Shown here in pieces: positions 45,911 through 55,419 of a DNA stretch of 64,000 bases. The stretch is from the NCBI GenBank assembly GCA_007695115.1, contig REEK01000170.1, positions 93,229 to 157,228 of the forward strand, written 5' to 3'. Made by a program: the position numbers and the translations under genes. Each line of letters starts with the position of its first letter. The stretch's first letter is position 1. The notes beneath the pieces were generated by a model. That model saw only the letters and a list, made by a program, of their open reading frames with translations, ran no database searches and had not been told where the DNA came from. The stretch is from Sphaerobacteraceae bacterium (GTDB lineage Bacteria > Chloroflexota > Chloroflexia > Thermomicrobiales > Thermomicrobiaceae).

Positions 45911-48655
45911 ATGCCCGATGCATCGAAAACAACCGGGAAGACGCTGATGCTTGTAGACGGGCACGGCCTCGCCTATCGCGCCTACCATGCAATGCCCGAG
46001 AGCATGGCGACGGCCAGTGGAGAACCGACCAACGCAGTATTCGGTTTTACCTCCATGCTTCTGGACGCGATTCGAGATCATGCACCCGACTACATTATCG
46101 TCAGCTTCGACGTCGGCAAGACGTTCCGACACGAAGCGTTCGAAGAATACAAGGCGCATCGAGCCCCGATGCCGGACGATCTCCGCACCCAGATCGATCG
46201 CATGTACACCGTGCTCGAAGCGATGAACATTCCGGTCTACACCAAAGACGGGTTCGAGGCTGATGACGTTATCGGCACGATTGCGCGAATGGCCGGGGAA
46301 AGTTGCGATGAGGTCCTGATCGTCACCGGTGACAGTGATCTCCTGCAACTCGCCGATGGCAAGGCCAAGATTCTTCTCCCTGGACGTCCCAGATTCAGCG
46401 ATTTCCGACTCTTCGATCGAGATCGGGTCATCGAACGCTACGGATTCGTTCCTGAAAGAATCCCCGAGTTCAAGGCACTGGTAGGTGATACCTCGGACAA
46501 TATCCCAGGCGTCCCGGGTGTCGGCGAGAAAACCGCCAGGAACCTCATGGAGACGTACCCGGATCTGGAGACACTTCGGGACAATCTAGACGACGTCAAG
46601 CCGCCCCGGGCGCAGAATTCTCTGAAAGAGAACTTTGAGATCGCAATACAGGGACGGGAACTGGCCACCATCGTCAGGGATGTCGAGCTCGACCTCGACC
46701 TGGATCGCTGTGTGGTCACCGACTTTGATCGTGATGAAGTCGTTCGGGTATTTCGCGAGCTGGAGTTCCGAACATTGCTGGAGCGGCTTCCGGACGTTGT
46801 AAAGGCACAGCCAGAGGCGCCGAAAGAAGAGAGTGTCCGGACGATCGTCACCAGTAAGCAGGAACTCGATGAGTTCATCGAATCGGCAAAGACGGCTGAT
46901 GCGCTCGCCGTAGACGTGGAAACGGACTCCACAAAGGCTTCATCAGCCCGTCTGGTAGGAATTGCCGTGGCAACTGGCCCGACCACAAGCTTCTACATCC
47001 CGGTGGGCCATTCCAGCAACGGCCGCAAGCAGCTGGACGAATCCGCAGTACACAAGATCCTCGCACCGATTCTGGAACATGACGACACGAAGCTCTACGC
47101 CCACAACGCCAAGTACGACGCCGTGGTGCTCGAGAGGCATGGCTATTCGCTCCCCCGCTTCACATTCGACACCATGATCGCGGCCTACATTCTGGGGGAG
47201 AATTCCCTTGGACTGAAAGAACTCGCCTTCACCCGGCTCGGCATCGAGATGCAGGAGATCACTTCGCTGATCGGAAAGGGCAAGAGCCAGATCACGATGG
47301 ATCTCACCGACATGGCCGAAGCTGGCGACTATGCCTGTGCCGATGTCGAATCAACCTGGCAGCTCAAGAGCCTGCTCGATCCGGAGCTGGAGCAACAGAA
47401 GCAGTCAGACCTCTTCTACGACATCGAGATGCCGCTCATCGACGTGTTGATCGAGATGGAAAAAACCGGGATTGCGCTCGATGTCGAACTGCTGCAGACC
47501 GTCTCGAAGCAGCTCACCGGTGAGATTGGCGAGCTCGAGAAAGAGATCTATGGCCACGCTGGGCAGACGTTCAACATCAACTCACCACGTCAGATGGCCA
47601 ACGTGCTGTTCGAAGAGCTCAAACTTCCGGCCGGCCGAAAGACCAAGACCGGGTACTCCGTCAATCAGGAGGTGCTCGAAAACCTTCGAGATGCCCACGA
47701 TATCGTGCCGCTGATCCTCGAGTACCGGCAACTCCAGAAGCTCAAGTCGACCTATGTCGATGCGCTTCCGAATCAGGTCAATCCCGAGACGGGGCGAGTT
47801 CATACGTCCTTCAACCAGACCGTCGCCGCCACGGGACGGCTCAGTTCCACCGATCCAAACCTGCAGAACATCCCGGTTCGCTCCGGAATCGGGCGGACTG
47901 TCCGACGGGCGTTCATCCCGGATAACAATCCGGACACCTGCCCATTCGACGAACCAGCCACGTTCCTCGCCGCCGACTACAGCCAGGTCGAACTGCGGCT
48001 GATGGCGCACTTCTCCGAAGATCAGACGCTGCTCAAAGCGTTCCAGGCTGGACAGGACATTCACGCGGCCACGGCTGCGGATGTGTTCGGCGTCAAGCTG
48101 GAAGATGTCTCGTCAGACATGCGCCGAATCGCCAAAACCGTCAACTTCGGGATCATGTACGGGATGCAGGCCTACGGCCTGTCCCGGGATACCGGCATGC
48201 CGCGTGCAGAAGCCCAGCAGTTCATCGACACCTACTTTGAGCGATTCCCTGGAGTCCGGAGCTACCTCGACAACACGATCGAGCTAGCCAAGGATCAGGG
48301 GTATATCTCGACACTCTTCGGTCGACGGCGATACGTTGGCGATATCAACGCATCCAACTTCAACCGGCGGACCGGAGCCGAGCGAATTGCGATCAACATG
48401 CCGCTGCAAGGCACAGCCGCAGACATCATGAAGATCGCCATGATTCGTATGCAGCGTGAGCTGAGGGAGAAGAAATTCAAGGCCCGGATGATCCTGCAGG
48501 TTCATGACGAGCTACTGTTCGAGGTTCCCGAATCCGAAGTGAAGAAGCTGGCCGCTGCGGTGAAGGATGTTATGGAGAACGTCACCGAACTCCAGGTGCC
48601 GCTGGTGACCGAAGTATCCGTGGGTGCAAACTGGGAGGAACTAGAGCCGATCTGA
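45911..48655 (+). CDS. polA: DNA polymerase I with both exonuclease domains
   Basis: The 914-residue protein has the 5'-3' exonuclease domain (1-290: LVDGHGLAYRAYHAM, DGFEADDVIG, VTGDSDLLQL, GVPGVGEKTA). The 3'-5' exonuclease domain (about 310-500) retains AVDVETDST, AHNAKYDAVVL and YACADVE, so proofreading looks intact. The polymerase domain has ADYSQVELR near 689, the O-helix RRIAKTVNFGIMYG near 740 and QVHDELLFEVP near 863. It fills gaps and removes RNA primers. The ATG at 45911, with AAAGGAG 7 nt upstream, is the family start. It is divergent from moxR. Confidence 0.97.
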   Translation: MPDASKTTGKTLMLVDGHGLAYRAYHAMPESMATASGEPTNAVFGFTSMLLDAIRDHAPDYIIVSFDVGKTFRHEAFEEYKAHRAPMPDDLRTQIDRMYTVLEAMNIPVYTKDGFEADDVIGTIARMAGESCDEVLIVTGDSDLLQLADGKAKILLPGRPRFSDFRLFDRDRVIERYGFVPERIPEFKALVGDTSDNIPGVPGVGEKTARNLMETYPDLETLRDNLDDVKPPRAQNSLKENFEIAIQGRELATIVRDVELDLDLDRCVVTDFDRDEVVRVFRELEFRTLLERLPDVVKAQPEAPKEESVRTIVTSKQELDEFIESAKTADALAVDVETDSTKASSARLVGIAVATGPTTSFYIPVGHSSNGRKQLDESAVHKILAPILEHDDTKLYAHNAKYDAVVLERHGYSLPRFTFDTMIAAYILGENSLGLKELAFTRLGIEMQEITSLIGKGKSQITMDLTDMAEAGDYACADVESTWQLKSLLDPELEQQKQSDLFYDIEMPLIDVLIEMEKTGIALDVELLQTVSKQLTGEIGELEKEIYGHAGQTFNINSPRQMANVLFEELKLPAGRKTKTGYSVNQEVLENLRDAHDIVPLILEYRQLQKLKSTYVDALPNQVNPETGRVHTSFNQTVAATGRLSSTDPNLQNIPVRSGIGRTVRRAFIPDNNPDTCPFDEPATFLAADYSQVELRLMAHFSEDQTLLKAFQAGQDIHAATAADVFGVKLEDVSSDMRRIAKTVNFGIMYGMQAYGLSRDTGMPRAEAQQFIDTYFERFPGVRSYLDNTIELAKDQGYISTLFGRRRYVGDINASNFNRRTGAERIAINMPLQGTAADIMKIAMIRMQRELREKKFKARMILQVHDELLFEVPESEVKKLAAAVKDVMENVTELQVPLVTEVSVGANWEELEPI

Positions 48656-48676
48656 CTCAACCTTGGTGATACTCGC

Positions 48677-48706
48677 TTGCTCTACCCGCATGAATTAGGG
48701 TAGAAT
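48677..48706 (+). promoter_or_regulatory. Candidate promoter for fmdB-like gene
   Basis: TTGCTC (48677-48682) and TAGAAT (48701-48706) are 18 nt apart. The spacer contains CTACCC and the bases beyond it GGGTAG, a small inverted repeat that may end polA transcription. Confidence 0.45.
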
Positions 48707-48754
48707 GCCGATGTTGCACTAGTGTAGTTTGCAACCAGTGAAGGACGGAGCAGG

Positions 48755-49060
48755 ATGCCGATTTACGAGTACGCATGTGATACCTGCCAGACGACATTCG
48801 AGCGTAAGCAGAAATTCAGCGAAGATCCGGTTCGGAGCTGCCCAGACTGTGGCAATGATGTCCGGCGAGTGCTGTACCCGGCAGGGATCATTTTCAAGGG
48901 TTCTGGCTTCTATGTGACCGACAATCGAGCGTCGAATAGTGCCAGTACCAGCAGCAGTTCGAACAGTGGAAGTTCATCGAACGGCTCATCGAGTTCATCC
49001 GAGAGCACATCAGACAGCGCAAAGCCGACGAGCAACACGTCGACTGCAGCTGATACCTAG
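48755..49060 (+). CDS. FmdB-family zinc-ribbon regulatory protein with Ser-rich tail
   Basis: The 101-residue protein has the FmdB zinc ribbon (MPIYEYACDTC, then CPDCGNDVRRVLYP) and the short IIFKGSGFYVTDNR segment typical of the family. It ends in a 45-residue tail made almost wholly of Ser, Asn, Thr and Gly. FmdB was named from a putative regulator of formamidase and amide genes; members may bind nucleic acid or protein, and the function is not known here. A purine-rich GGAGCAGG precedes the ATG. Confidence 0.85.
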   Translation: MPIYEYACDTCQTTFERKQKFSEDPVRSCPDCGNDVRRVLYPAGIIFKGSGFYVTDNRASNSASTSSSSNSGSSSNGSSSSSESTSDSAKPTSNTSTAADT

Positions 49061-49463
49061 AGGCGAGATCAGGCGAAAGCAATGCTTGCTATGTCAGGAA
49101 TCCAGACGTCGAACAACTGCATTTGTATCACCGCCGCTGTCCTCGCCTGAGGCGAGCGATATCGGCACGCCGTGTGATGGCAGTTGAGTTTCGACAGGAT
49201 TGCGGTAGCGAATGAATCGCCAGCTCCGGAGTGAGAACACAACTCAGCACCTGAATTCAACGGTGGGTAACGATCCCTATTTGTCGTTCCCACCGTGTTT
49301 CGTGCCCGGAATGTGGGATGCTCATCGCAGGTCCATCGAACCAGCTAGCCTGATAACTGGGTGCGGATCTGGCTGTAACCCTCGTTGTCGCCAGACAACC
49401 TGAATCTTCCGAAGAATTCGAGTTCCAGCCAGTTATTCCGCCCGTCAGGAAAGGATCAACCCG
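49061..49463 (+). other. Long untranslated region before cysS with structured hairpins
   Basis: This 403-nt gap has no credible gene. It holds a small hairpin (CTCGCC-TGA-GGCGAG, 49142-49156) and a larger one at 49261-49295 (CGGTGGG and CCCACCG plus five inner pairs). The cysS ribosome-binding site (AGGAAAGGA) lies at the end. Its length and structure suggest a regulated leader, but no riboswitch class is recognised with confidence. Confidence 0.5.
49261..49300 (+). terminator. Hairpin in the cysS leader
   Basis: A 12-bp stem with a single bulged T (CGGTGGG-T-AACGA / TCGTT-CCCACCG) and a 10-nt loop is followed by TGTTT. It could be the fmdB terminator or part of an attenuator for cysS. It lies 163 nt before the cysS start codon. 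Confidence 0.5.
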
Positions 49464-50870
49464 ATGACCATCCTCATCAGCAACACAATGTCCGGCAAGA
49501 AGGAGACGTTCGAAACGATCGAACCGGGCAAAGTTCGCATGTACGTGTGCGGTCCGACCGTCTACTCAGAAGCACACATCGGTCACGCAATGTCGGCAAT
49601 GGCCTTCGATGTGATCCGCCGATATCTCGAGTATCGCGGATATCAGGTCATTCACGCCCAGAACTTCACCGACATCGACGACAAGATCATCAATCGTGCG
49701 CGGGATCTGGGTATATCTCCAGACCAGCTAGCCGAGGACATGATTCTGGAGTGGATAGCGCAGACCGCCAGGCTGAACATCAAACCAGCGACAATCTATC
49801 CCCGGGCCACACAGGAAGTCGATACTATCATCGAACTGATCTCGTCCCTGATCGAAAAGGGCACTGCCTACCATGTCCCCGGGGGCGACGTGTATTTCCG
49901 GGTTGACCGCTTTGAGAACTACGGCAAGCTCTCCCACCGGAAACTCGACGACATGATCGCCGGGTCACGCATTGATGTGGACGAAAACAAAGAGCACCCG
50001 ATGGATTTCGTGCTCTGGAAAGCGGCCAAAGAGGGTGAACCGGCCTGGGAATCACCGTGGGTCCCCGGGAGGCCGGGCTGGCATATCGAGTGCAGCGCAA
50101 TGATCCAGCGTCACCTGGGCGGGCAGATCGACATCCACGGTGGCGGCTCGGATCTCATCTTCCCGCATCACGAAAACGAGATCACTCAGTCCGAATCCGC
50201 GAACTGCGGCTGCGCGCTCGCTCGCTACTGGGTGCATAACGGTATGCTGGAGCTTCGCGGCCAGAAGATGAGCAAGTCCGAAGGGAACCTCGTCACCATC
50301 CGAGAGCTTCTCGACATGGGCGGCGGCGAAATCTTCCGATTTATGGTGCTTGGGTCGCACTACCGCTCACCCATGGCGTTCGGCGAGGACACCTACGAGG
50401 CGGCGAAACGTGGGCTCGATCGATTGATCGGCGCCGTTCGGGATCTGGACCGTCGCGAAGTTCCGCCGAGCAGACCGGATCATCCGCTAGCCGACGCCGC
50501 CGACGAAGCCAGGGCAAAGTTCGAAACAGCGATGGATGACGACTTCAACACCCCGGAAGCACTGGCAGCACTCTTCGATTTCGGGCGAATAATCAACCGG
50601 GAGCGAGACCAGGACGGCGCGACTCCCGAGCTGCGGTACGCTCAGGCGCAACTGCAGGATCTCGCCGCGGTACTGGGGCTGAAACTTCGGAAACCCGAGA
50701 CGACGGCGATCGATAGCGCACCATTCATCGATCTCCTCGTCGATATCCGCACTCAACTTCGCTCGGCAAAGCAATTCGAACTGGCAGATCAAGTGCGAGA
50801 TCAGCTCGCCGAACGGGGCATTATCATCGAAGACTTCCCATCCGGAAGTAGCTGGCGGGCAGGATCATGA
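49464..50870 (+). CDS. cysS: Cysteinyl-tRNA synthetase
   Basis: The 468-residue class I synthetase charges tRNA-Cys. It has the zinc ligand Cys in MYVCGPTVY, the HIGH element AHIGHAM near residue 40, the second zinc group in WHIECSAM and FPHHENE, and the KMSKS loop KMSKSEGN near 267. The C-terminal helical DALR-type domain is present. The ATG is preceded by AGGAAAGGA. Its last 4 nt overlap rlmB (ATGA), the usual cysS-rlmB pairing. Confidence 0.97.
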   Translation: MTILISNTMSGKKETFETIEPGKVRMYVCGPTVYSEAHIGHAMSAMAFDVIRRYLEYRGYQVIHAQNFTDIDDKIINRARDLGISPDQLAEDMILEWIAQTARLNIKPATIYPRATQEVDTIIELISSLIEKGTAYHVPGGDVYFRVDRFENYGKLSHRKLDDMIAGSRIDVDENKEHPMDFVLWKAAKEGEPAWESPWVPGRPGWHIECSAMIQRHLGGQIDIHGGGSDLIFPHHENEITQSESANCGCALARYWVHNGMLELRGQKMSKSEGNLVTIRELLDMGGGEIFRFMVLGSHYRSPMAFGEDTYEAAKRGLDRLIGAVRDLDRREVPPSRPDHPLADAADEARAKFETAMDDDFNTPEALAALFDFGRIINRERDQDGATPELRYAQAQLQDLAAVLGLKLRKPETTAIDSAPFIDLLVDIRTQLRSAKQFELADQVRDQLAERGIIIEDFPSGSSWRAGS

Positions 50871-51637
50871 GCCGACCAAAACAGCAACGACCACATGAGC
50901 GCAGGGAGTTCATCTACGGAATAAACCCGGTTGTCGAAACGCTCCGTGGACGGCGACGTCATCATCGAATCTATGTTCGCCGGGAGCGCCAGGATGATCA
51001 GCGGGTGTCCGGGATTGTGGACATGGCCACGTCAATCGGCGTTGCGGTCGAGCCGGTAGACCAGGCTCGCCTCGATTCGATGTGTGATGGCGGCAATCAT
51101 CAGGGAGTCGTCCTCGAAACTGGACCGTTTCAATACATTGAACTTGACGAGATGATCGCCAGAGCCGACGGTCGAGCCATTCTCATCCTCGATCACCTGC
51201 AGGATCCACAGAATCTGGCGACGCTGATTCGGTCTGCAGCGGCGATCGGCATTGGCGGAGTCGTAGTGCAGAGCGATCGATCGGTTCAGGTAACGCCGGC
51301 CGTCGTCCGATCATCAGCTGGGCTGGTAGAGCACGTTCCGGTCTGCCTCGAGAACAATACCCGACGTGCCATCGACTACCTGAAGGAAAATGGCTACTGG
51401 GCGGTGGCGGTCGAGTCCACTGACGACGCGGAGGACATCTATGTTGCAGACATTCCAACGCCCATCGCACTGGTGATCGGCTCGGAAGAGCGCGGCACTG
51501 CGCCGAACGTATTGAAGGCGTGCGACCTCACGGTGGTTATTCCAATGCCCGGGCGAGTGGAGTCGCTGAATGCGGCGGTTGCCGGATCAGTTGCCCTGTT
51601 TGAGATCTACCGAAGGATGACGTATGAAGATTCCTGA
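50867..51637 (+). CDS. rlmB: 23S rRNA (guanosine-2'-O)-methyltransferase RlmB (TrmH/SPOUT family)
   Basis: The 256-residue SPOUT enzyme has an N-terminal substrate-binding L30-like domain (IYGINPVVETLRGRRR) and the three knot motifs: DHLQDPQNLATLIRSA, VIGSEERG near 205 and IPMPGRVESLNAAVAGS. It probably methylates a 23S guanosine using SAM, although TrmH paralogues can modify other sites. Translation is coupled to cysS through an ATGA overlap. A new promoter for rplI follows. Confidence 0.9.
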   Translation: MSRPKQQRPHERREFIYGINPVVETLRGRRRHHRIYVRRERQDDQRVSGIVDMATSIGVAVEPVDQARLDSMCDGGNHQGVVLETGPFQYIELDEMIARADGRAILILDHLQDPQNLATLIRSAAAIGIGGVVVQSDRSVQVTPAVVRSSAGLVEHVPVCLENNTRRAIDYLKENGYWAVAVESTDDAEDIYVADIPTPIALVIGSEERGTAPNVLKACDLTVVIPMPGRVESLNAAVAGSVALFEIYRRMTYEDS

Positions 51638-51674
51638 CGATAGTTCCTGAGGACCTTCAATACCGCGCAGACGA

Positions 51675-51703
51675 TTGAAACGAGGCCTGTACAGCGGTAT
51701 AGT
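51675..51703 (+). promoter_or_regulatory. Promoter of the rplI-dnaB operon
   Basis: TTGAAA (51675-51680) and TATAGT (51698-51703) are 17 nt apart, each matching five of six consensus positions. The inferred start near 51710 gives a leader of about 100 nt to rplI. Confidence 0.78.
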
Positions 51704-51811
51704 AAGGGTTGCTGAGCCAGGCGGCTACGGTTCGTAGTTGCTTGCGTTCATTCACGACAATCAGTTGACGAACGGTCGACCGCGATAGCGGTGTAGGAAG
51801 GCGTTAGTTGC

Positions 51812-52366
51812 ATGAAGGTCATCCTTCTCCAGGATGTGCCCAACGTTGGAGAGTCCGGCTCGATTCAGAATGTTTCTGACGGGTTCGCACGGAACTACCT
51901 CATTCCACAGGGACTCGCCGAAATGGGCACGCCAGGACGCGTAAAACAGGCAGAACAGCGCATTAATGCGGCGCAGCGCAAGATCGAGCGCCAGGAAGAA
52001 GAAATGCGCGAATTCGCTGAGCGCATCGAAGGCACCCGCGTTGAGATCGAAGCTCGAGTCGGCCAGCAGGGTCGTCTCTACGGCTCGATCACCGCACCGG
52101 AAATCGCCAGCGCAGTTGGCTCTGCGCTCGGTGAAGATATCGATCGCCGCAAGGTTGAAATGGGTGATCCGATCCGGACGGTCGGAGAACACACCGTTCA
52201 GGTTCACCTTGTTGGTCGCCTTCGCCCGTCGGTCACAGTACTGGTCAAGCCAAGTGCTGATTCCGACCCGCAAGAAGAGAAGGCGGACGACACTGCGTCC
52301 GCTGAGGATGCCGCTGACGCTGAAGAATCAGTTGAGCAGGAATCCACCGCCAACAGTGAATCCTGA
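51812..52366 (+). CDS. rplI: 50S ribosomal protein L9 with acidic C-terminal extension
   Basis: The 184-residue protein has the N-terminal rRNA-binding domain (MKVILLQDVPNVG, then GFARNYLIPQGLA), the long connecting helix (about 42-75) and the C-terminal domain starting VGQQGRLYGSITAPEIA. About 35 extra residues, rich in Glu, Asp, Ala and Ser, follow the usual end near residue 150. AGGAAGG is upstream of the ATG. It heads the replication cluster, as in many bacteria where rplI precedes dnaB. Confidence 0.95.
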   Translation: MKVILLQDVPNVGESGSIQNVSDGFARNYLIPQGLAEMGTPGRVKQAEQRINAAQRKIERQEEEMREFAERIEGTRVEIEARVGQQGRLYGSITAPEIASAVGSALGEDIDRRKVEMGDPIRTVGEHTVQVHLVGRLRPSVTVLVKPSADSDPQEEKADDTASAEDAADAEESVEQESTANSES

Positions 52367-52389
52367 TCACGCCCGAGAGGCACACTAAC

Positions 52390-53739
52390 GTGGTCGACCT
52401 CGATATCGCCACAAAAGAACCACCGCATAGTCTTGATGCGGAGTTTTCGGTTCTTGGAAGTCTGCTGATTGACCGCGATGCGATTATTCGTGTCGCGGCC
52501 TTTCTTAAGTACGATGACTTCTATAGATCCGGAAACGGCCATATCTATCAGGCTATCCTCGACCTGTACAACAGACGCGAGCCGCCGGACTTCGTCACTG
52601 TGGTTGACGAACTCGAGCGGCGAGATCTGCTGGAGCAGGTTGGTGGCATCAGCTATCTCACCGAACTGATCAATGCGGTTCCCACGGCGGTCCACGTTGA
52701 GTATTACGGCCGGATCGTCGAGCGAACCTCGACGCTTCGCCGGTTGATCCAGGCCGGAACCGAGATAGCCAACATCGGGTTCGATGACTCGACAGATGTC
52801 GAAGAAGCGCTCGACAAGGCGGAGCAGCAGTTGTTTGGCGTGTCGCAACGCCGGACCACCCGCGATTTTGTCTCGATCAGTCAGGTACTCGAAGGCTATT
52901 TCGATAAGCTCGATTTCCTGCAGCAACATCGTGGCGAGGTTATGGGTGTCCCGTCCGGATACGCCGATGTGGACAAGCTCACCGGTGGCATGCAGCGATC
53001 AGACCTGATCATTCTGGCGGCTCGCCCTTCGATCGGAAAGACTGCGCTTCAGCTGGGGTTTGCCCACAATGCCGCGGTCAAGGCCGGAAAGTCTGTAGCG
53101 ATCTTCAGTCTGGAGATGTCCGCCGAACAACTGGTGCAGCGACTTCTCTCCATGGAGACGGGCGTCGATGCCCAGCGATTGCGCCTCGGGTACATCGATG
53201 ATGCCGAGTGGGAGCAGATTTCGCGTGCCTTCGGGCGGCTGGCCGAGGCGAACATTTTTATCGACGATACGCCCGGCATCAGTGTCATGGAAGTCCGGAG
53301 TAAAGCCCGACGCCTGATGGCTGAGCACGGGCTCGATTTCGTGATCGTTGACTATCTCCAGCTCATGCAGGGGCGCCGCTCAGAGAACCGTGTTCAGGAG
53401 ATCTCGGACATCTCTCGCGGTCTCAAAGGACTGGCCCGTGAGCTCGATGTTCCGGTTCTGGCGCTATCTCAGCTCTCCCGTGCGGTTGAATCTCGTGCCG
53501 ACCACCGGCCGATGCTCTCTGACCTTCGGGAAAGTGGCAGTATTGAGCAGGACGCGGATATCGTCATGTTCATCTACCGTGAGGATGCCTACGACCCTGA
53601 GACCGAGAAGAAGGGCATCGCGGAGTTGATCGTTGCCAAGCACCGCAACGGACCTACCGATACGGTTCACCTCCGATTCTTCGCCCGTCAGGCGCGGTTT
53701 GCCGATCTCGAGCTCTATCGCGAGCCGGATATTTCGTAA
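52390..53739 (+). CDS. dnaB: Replicative DNA helicase DnaB
   Basis: The 449-residue protein has the N-terminal primase-binding domain (PHSLDAEFSVLGSLL, GGISYLTEL) and the RecA-like motor: Walker A ARPSIGKTAL near residue 213, SLEMSAEQLVQR, Walker B FVIVDYLQLMQG, and the DNA-binding loop LSQLSRAVESR with SDLRESGSIEQDADIV. It unwinds DNA at the fork as a hexamer. The start is GTG at 52390, preceded by GAGAGG, 23 nt after rplI. The downstream DnaD-like and DnaC/I-like genes suggest that its loader is encoded with it. Confidence 0.96.
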   Translation: MVDLDIATKEPPHSLDAEFSVLGSLLIDRDAIIRVAAFLKYDDFYRSGNGHIYQAILDLYNRREPPDFVTVVDELERRDLLEQVGGISYLTELINAVPTAVHVEYYGRIVERTSTLRRLIQAGTEIANIGFDDSTDVEEALDKAEQQLFGVSQRRTTRDFVSISQVLEGYFDKLDFLQQHRGEVMGVPSGYADVDKLTGGMQRSDLIILAARPSIGKTALQLGFAHNAAVKAGKSVAIFSLEMSAEQLVQRLLSMETGVDAQRLRLGYIDDAEWEQISRAFGRLAEANIFIDDTPGISVMEVRSKARRLMAEHGLDFVIVDYLQLMQGRRSENRVQEISDISRGLKGLARELDVPVLALSQLSRAVESRADHRPMLSDLRESGSIEQDADIVMFIYREDAYDPETEKKGIAELIVAKHRNGPTDTVHLRFFARQARFADLELYREPDIS

Positions 53740-53832
53740 ACTTCCCAGAGAAGCATACGCACGACAATTGCGTTTCCGGGCCGGAGGACTATCGGACCCG
53801 GGCCACTGCATCATCACTGGAGCTTGGGACTT

Positions 53833-54570
53833 ATGTCAGGCATTGGACAGCCCGAACAATCAATTTCGATCCCTGCCTGGTTTCTGCGCGATGTTGCTCC
53901 GCGAATTCGCGACATCGCCGAGCTTCAGGTCATGCTCGCGATCTTTCGTCTGCAACGAGACCCAGATGAGTGGTCAACACCGGTTTCCGAGTTCGATCTG
54001 CTCGAGGACGAACATCTGCGTTCCGCACTGCGACGAGATGGTGCAGTCCAGCCACCCGACGCACAGATCAGGCGCGGAGTGGAACTGGCGGTGACGCGAG
54101 CGATACTCGTGCAACTCGACGTTGATCGCGATCAGGGGGAGCCAGAGCGGTGGTATCTGGTTAGTACGGAAGCGAATCGGGTCCGACTGGAACGCTACCG
54201 CAATGGTTCATTGCACCTGCCGGTTCGAGCGGACGAGGCACACGCGCAGACGAGTGTTGAACCTGCCCGACCGGGGATCTTTCGACTCTACGAGCAGAAT
54301 ATTGGTCTGGTAACCCCGATCATCGCAGATCGACTGGTTGAAGCGATGGAACTCTATCCACGTTCATGGATTGAAGAAGCCATCGAAGCAGCGGTAAGCT
54401 ACAACCGGAGAAACTGGCGATACATTCAACGAATTCTTGAAACCTGGGCCACTGAGGGACGAAGCCATGAAACGAATCGGCGACATCAATCCAGCTCCGC
54501 AGATCTCGACCCGGAAAAACACCTCTCCGGAGAGTACGCCGCAGTTTTCCGTCGCCGACGACGAGAGTAG
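53833..54570 (+). CDS. DnaD/DnaB_2-domain replication initiation protein (putative)
   Basis: The 245-residue protein has an N-terminal winged-helix-like part. Its C-terminal domain, IFRLYEQNIGLVTPIIADRL through NWRYIQRILETW, matches the DnaD/DnaB_2 pattern (YEQNIG and Y-I-x-x-I-L-x-x-W), which binds DNA and helps load the helicase in Firmicutes. The ATG at 53833, 10 nt after GGAG, is preferred to TTG at 53824. Its tail is Arg-rich. The next gene starts 104 nt before its stop codon in another frame. The position directly after dnaB supports a helicase-loading role, but this is inference. Confidence 0.78.
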   Translation: MSGIGQPEQSISIPAWFLRDVAPRIRDIAELQVMLAIFRLQRDPDEWSTPVSEFDLLEDEHLRSALRRDGAVQPPDAQIRRGVELAVTRAILVQLDVDRDQGEPERWYLVSTEANRVRLERYRNGSLHLPVRADEAHAQTSVEPARPGIFRLYEQNIGLVTPIIADRLVEAMELYPRSWIEEAIEAAVSYNRRNWRYIQRILETWATEGRSHETNRRHQSSSADLDPEKHLSGEYAAVFRRRRRE

Positions 54571-55255
54571 CTGCCCTGTCTGCGGTGGAGCAGGATACGT
54601 GCGAATGGATGCCCCGGTTGGGCATCCCAATTTCGGGCGCCTGATTCCTTGCGATTGCAAGATTGAAGAGCAGGAAGGAAAATGGCGCCGCGAATACGAA
54701 GAGATGAGCAACCTGGAACGCCTGGAAGACTGGACGTTCGATGCGTTCGATCCAGCAGTCCCGGGTATTCGGGAAGCGTATGAGGTCTGCCTCGAGTACA
54801 GCGAGAATCCAGACGGCTGGCTCTATCTCGTCGGTGGGTACGGATGCGGCAAGACGCATCTCGCAGCCGCGGTTGCCAATGCTCTGTTGACACATCAGCG
54901 AATGCGAGTCATCTTCGTGGTTGTTCCGGATCTCCTTGACCACCTGCGATCGACCTTCGCACCGGACCAGCCACACTCGTACGACAGCCGATTTCAGGCA
55001 GTTCGCAACGCAGACCTTCTCGTTCTGGACGATCTCGGAACTGAGAACGCCACGCCGTGGGCCAGAGAAAAGCTCTATCAGCTGATGAACCACCGGTACA
55101 ACAATCGGCGGCCAACGATCATTACCTCGAATCGGAACATGGACGAACTTGATGGCCGGATCGCATCCCGCCTGAGCGACGGGCGTATCTGTCAGGCGCT
55201 GTTCATCCGAGCTGGAGATTTTCGTGTGCGGCGTACACGAATGATGAACAGGTAG
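54467..55255 (+). CDS. DnaC/DnaI/IstB-type helicase-loader ATPase with zinc knuckle
   Basis: The 262-residue protein has an N-terminal zinc knuckle (CPVCGG and CDC, about residues 36-67). An AAA+ domain follows with Walker A GGYGCGKTHLA near 127, Walker B LLVLDDLG and sensor Arg segments IASRLSDG. This is the DnaC/DnaI layout for loading DnaB. IstB transposition proteins share the ATPase, but no transposase is present. The ATG at 54467, with GAGGGA upstream, lies 104 nt inside the previous gene. The zinc-binding cysteines begin near that gene's end, and no later start keeps them, so the overlap looks real. Confidence 0.88.
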   Translation: MKRIGDINPAPQISTRKNTSPESTPQFSVADDESSCPVCGGAGYVRMDAPVGHPNFGRLIPCDCKIEEQEGKWRREYEEMSNLERLEDWTFDAFDPAVPGIREAYEVCLEYSENPDGWLYLVGGYGCGKTHLAAAVANALLTHQRMRVIFVVVPDLLDHLRSTFAPDQPHSYDSRFQAVRNADLLVLDDLGTENATPWAREKLYQLMNHRYNNRRPTIITSNRNMDELDGRIASRLSDGRICQALFIRAGDFRVRRTRMMNR

Positions 55256-55419
55256 CGTGTGTTCGGCTTGCGTTCGTTTCGCCTACACCGGATAGCGACT
55301 TCAGTACTACAGGATTGCGTGCCCTGTCAAACTATACTCTCAACTAGTGATCGGGCCAGCATGAGAGTGGATCTACCGTGCCCGACTCCTGAGAGTCCCA
55401 GTTCTGAAACCCTGAGGGC

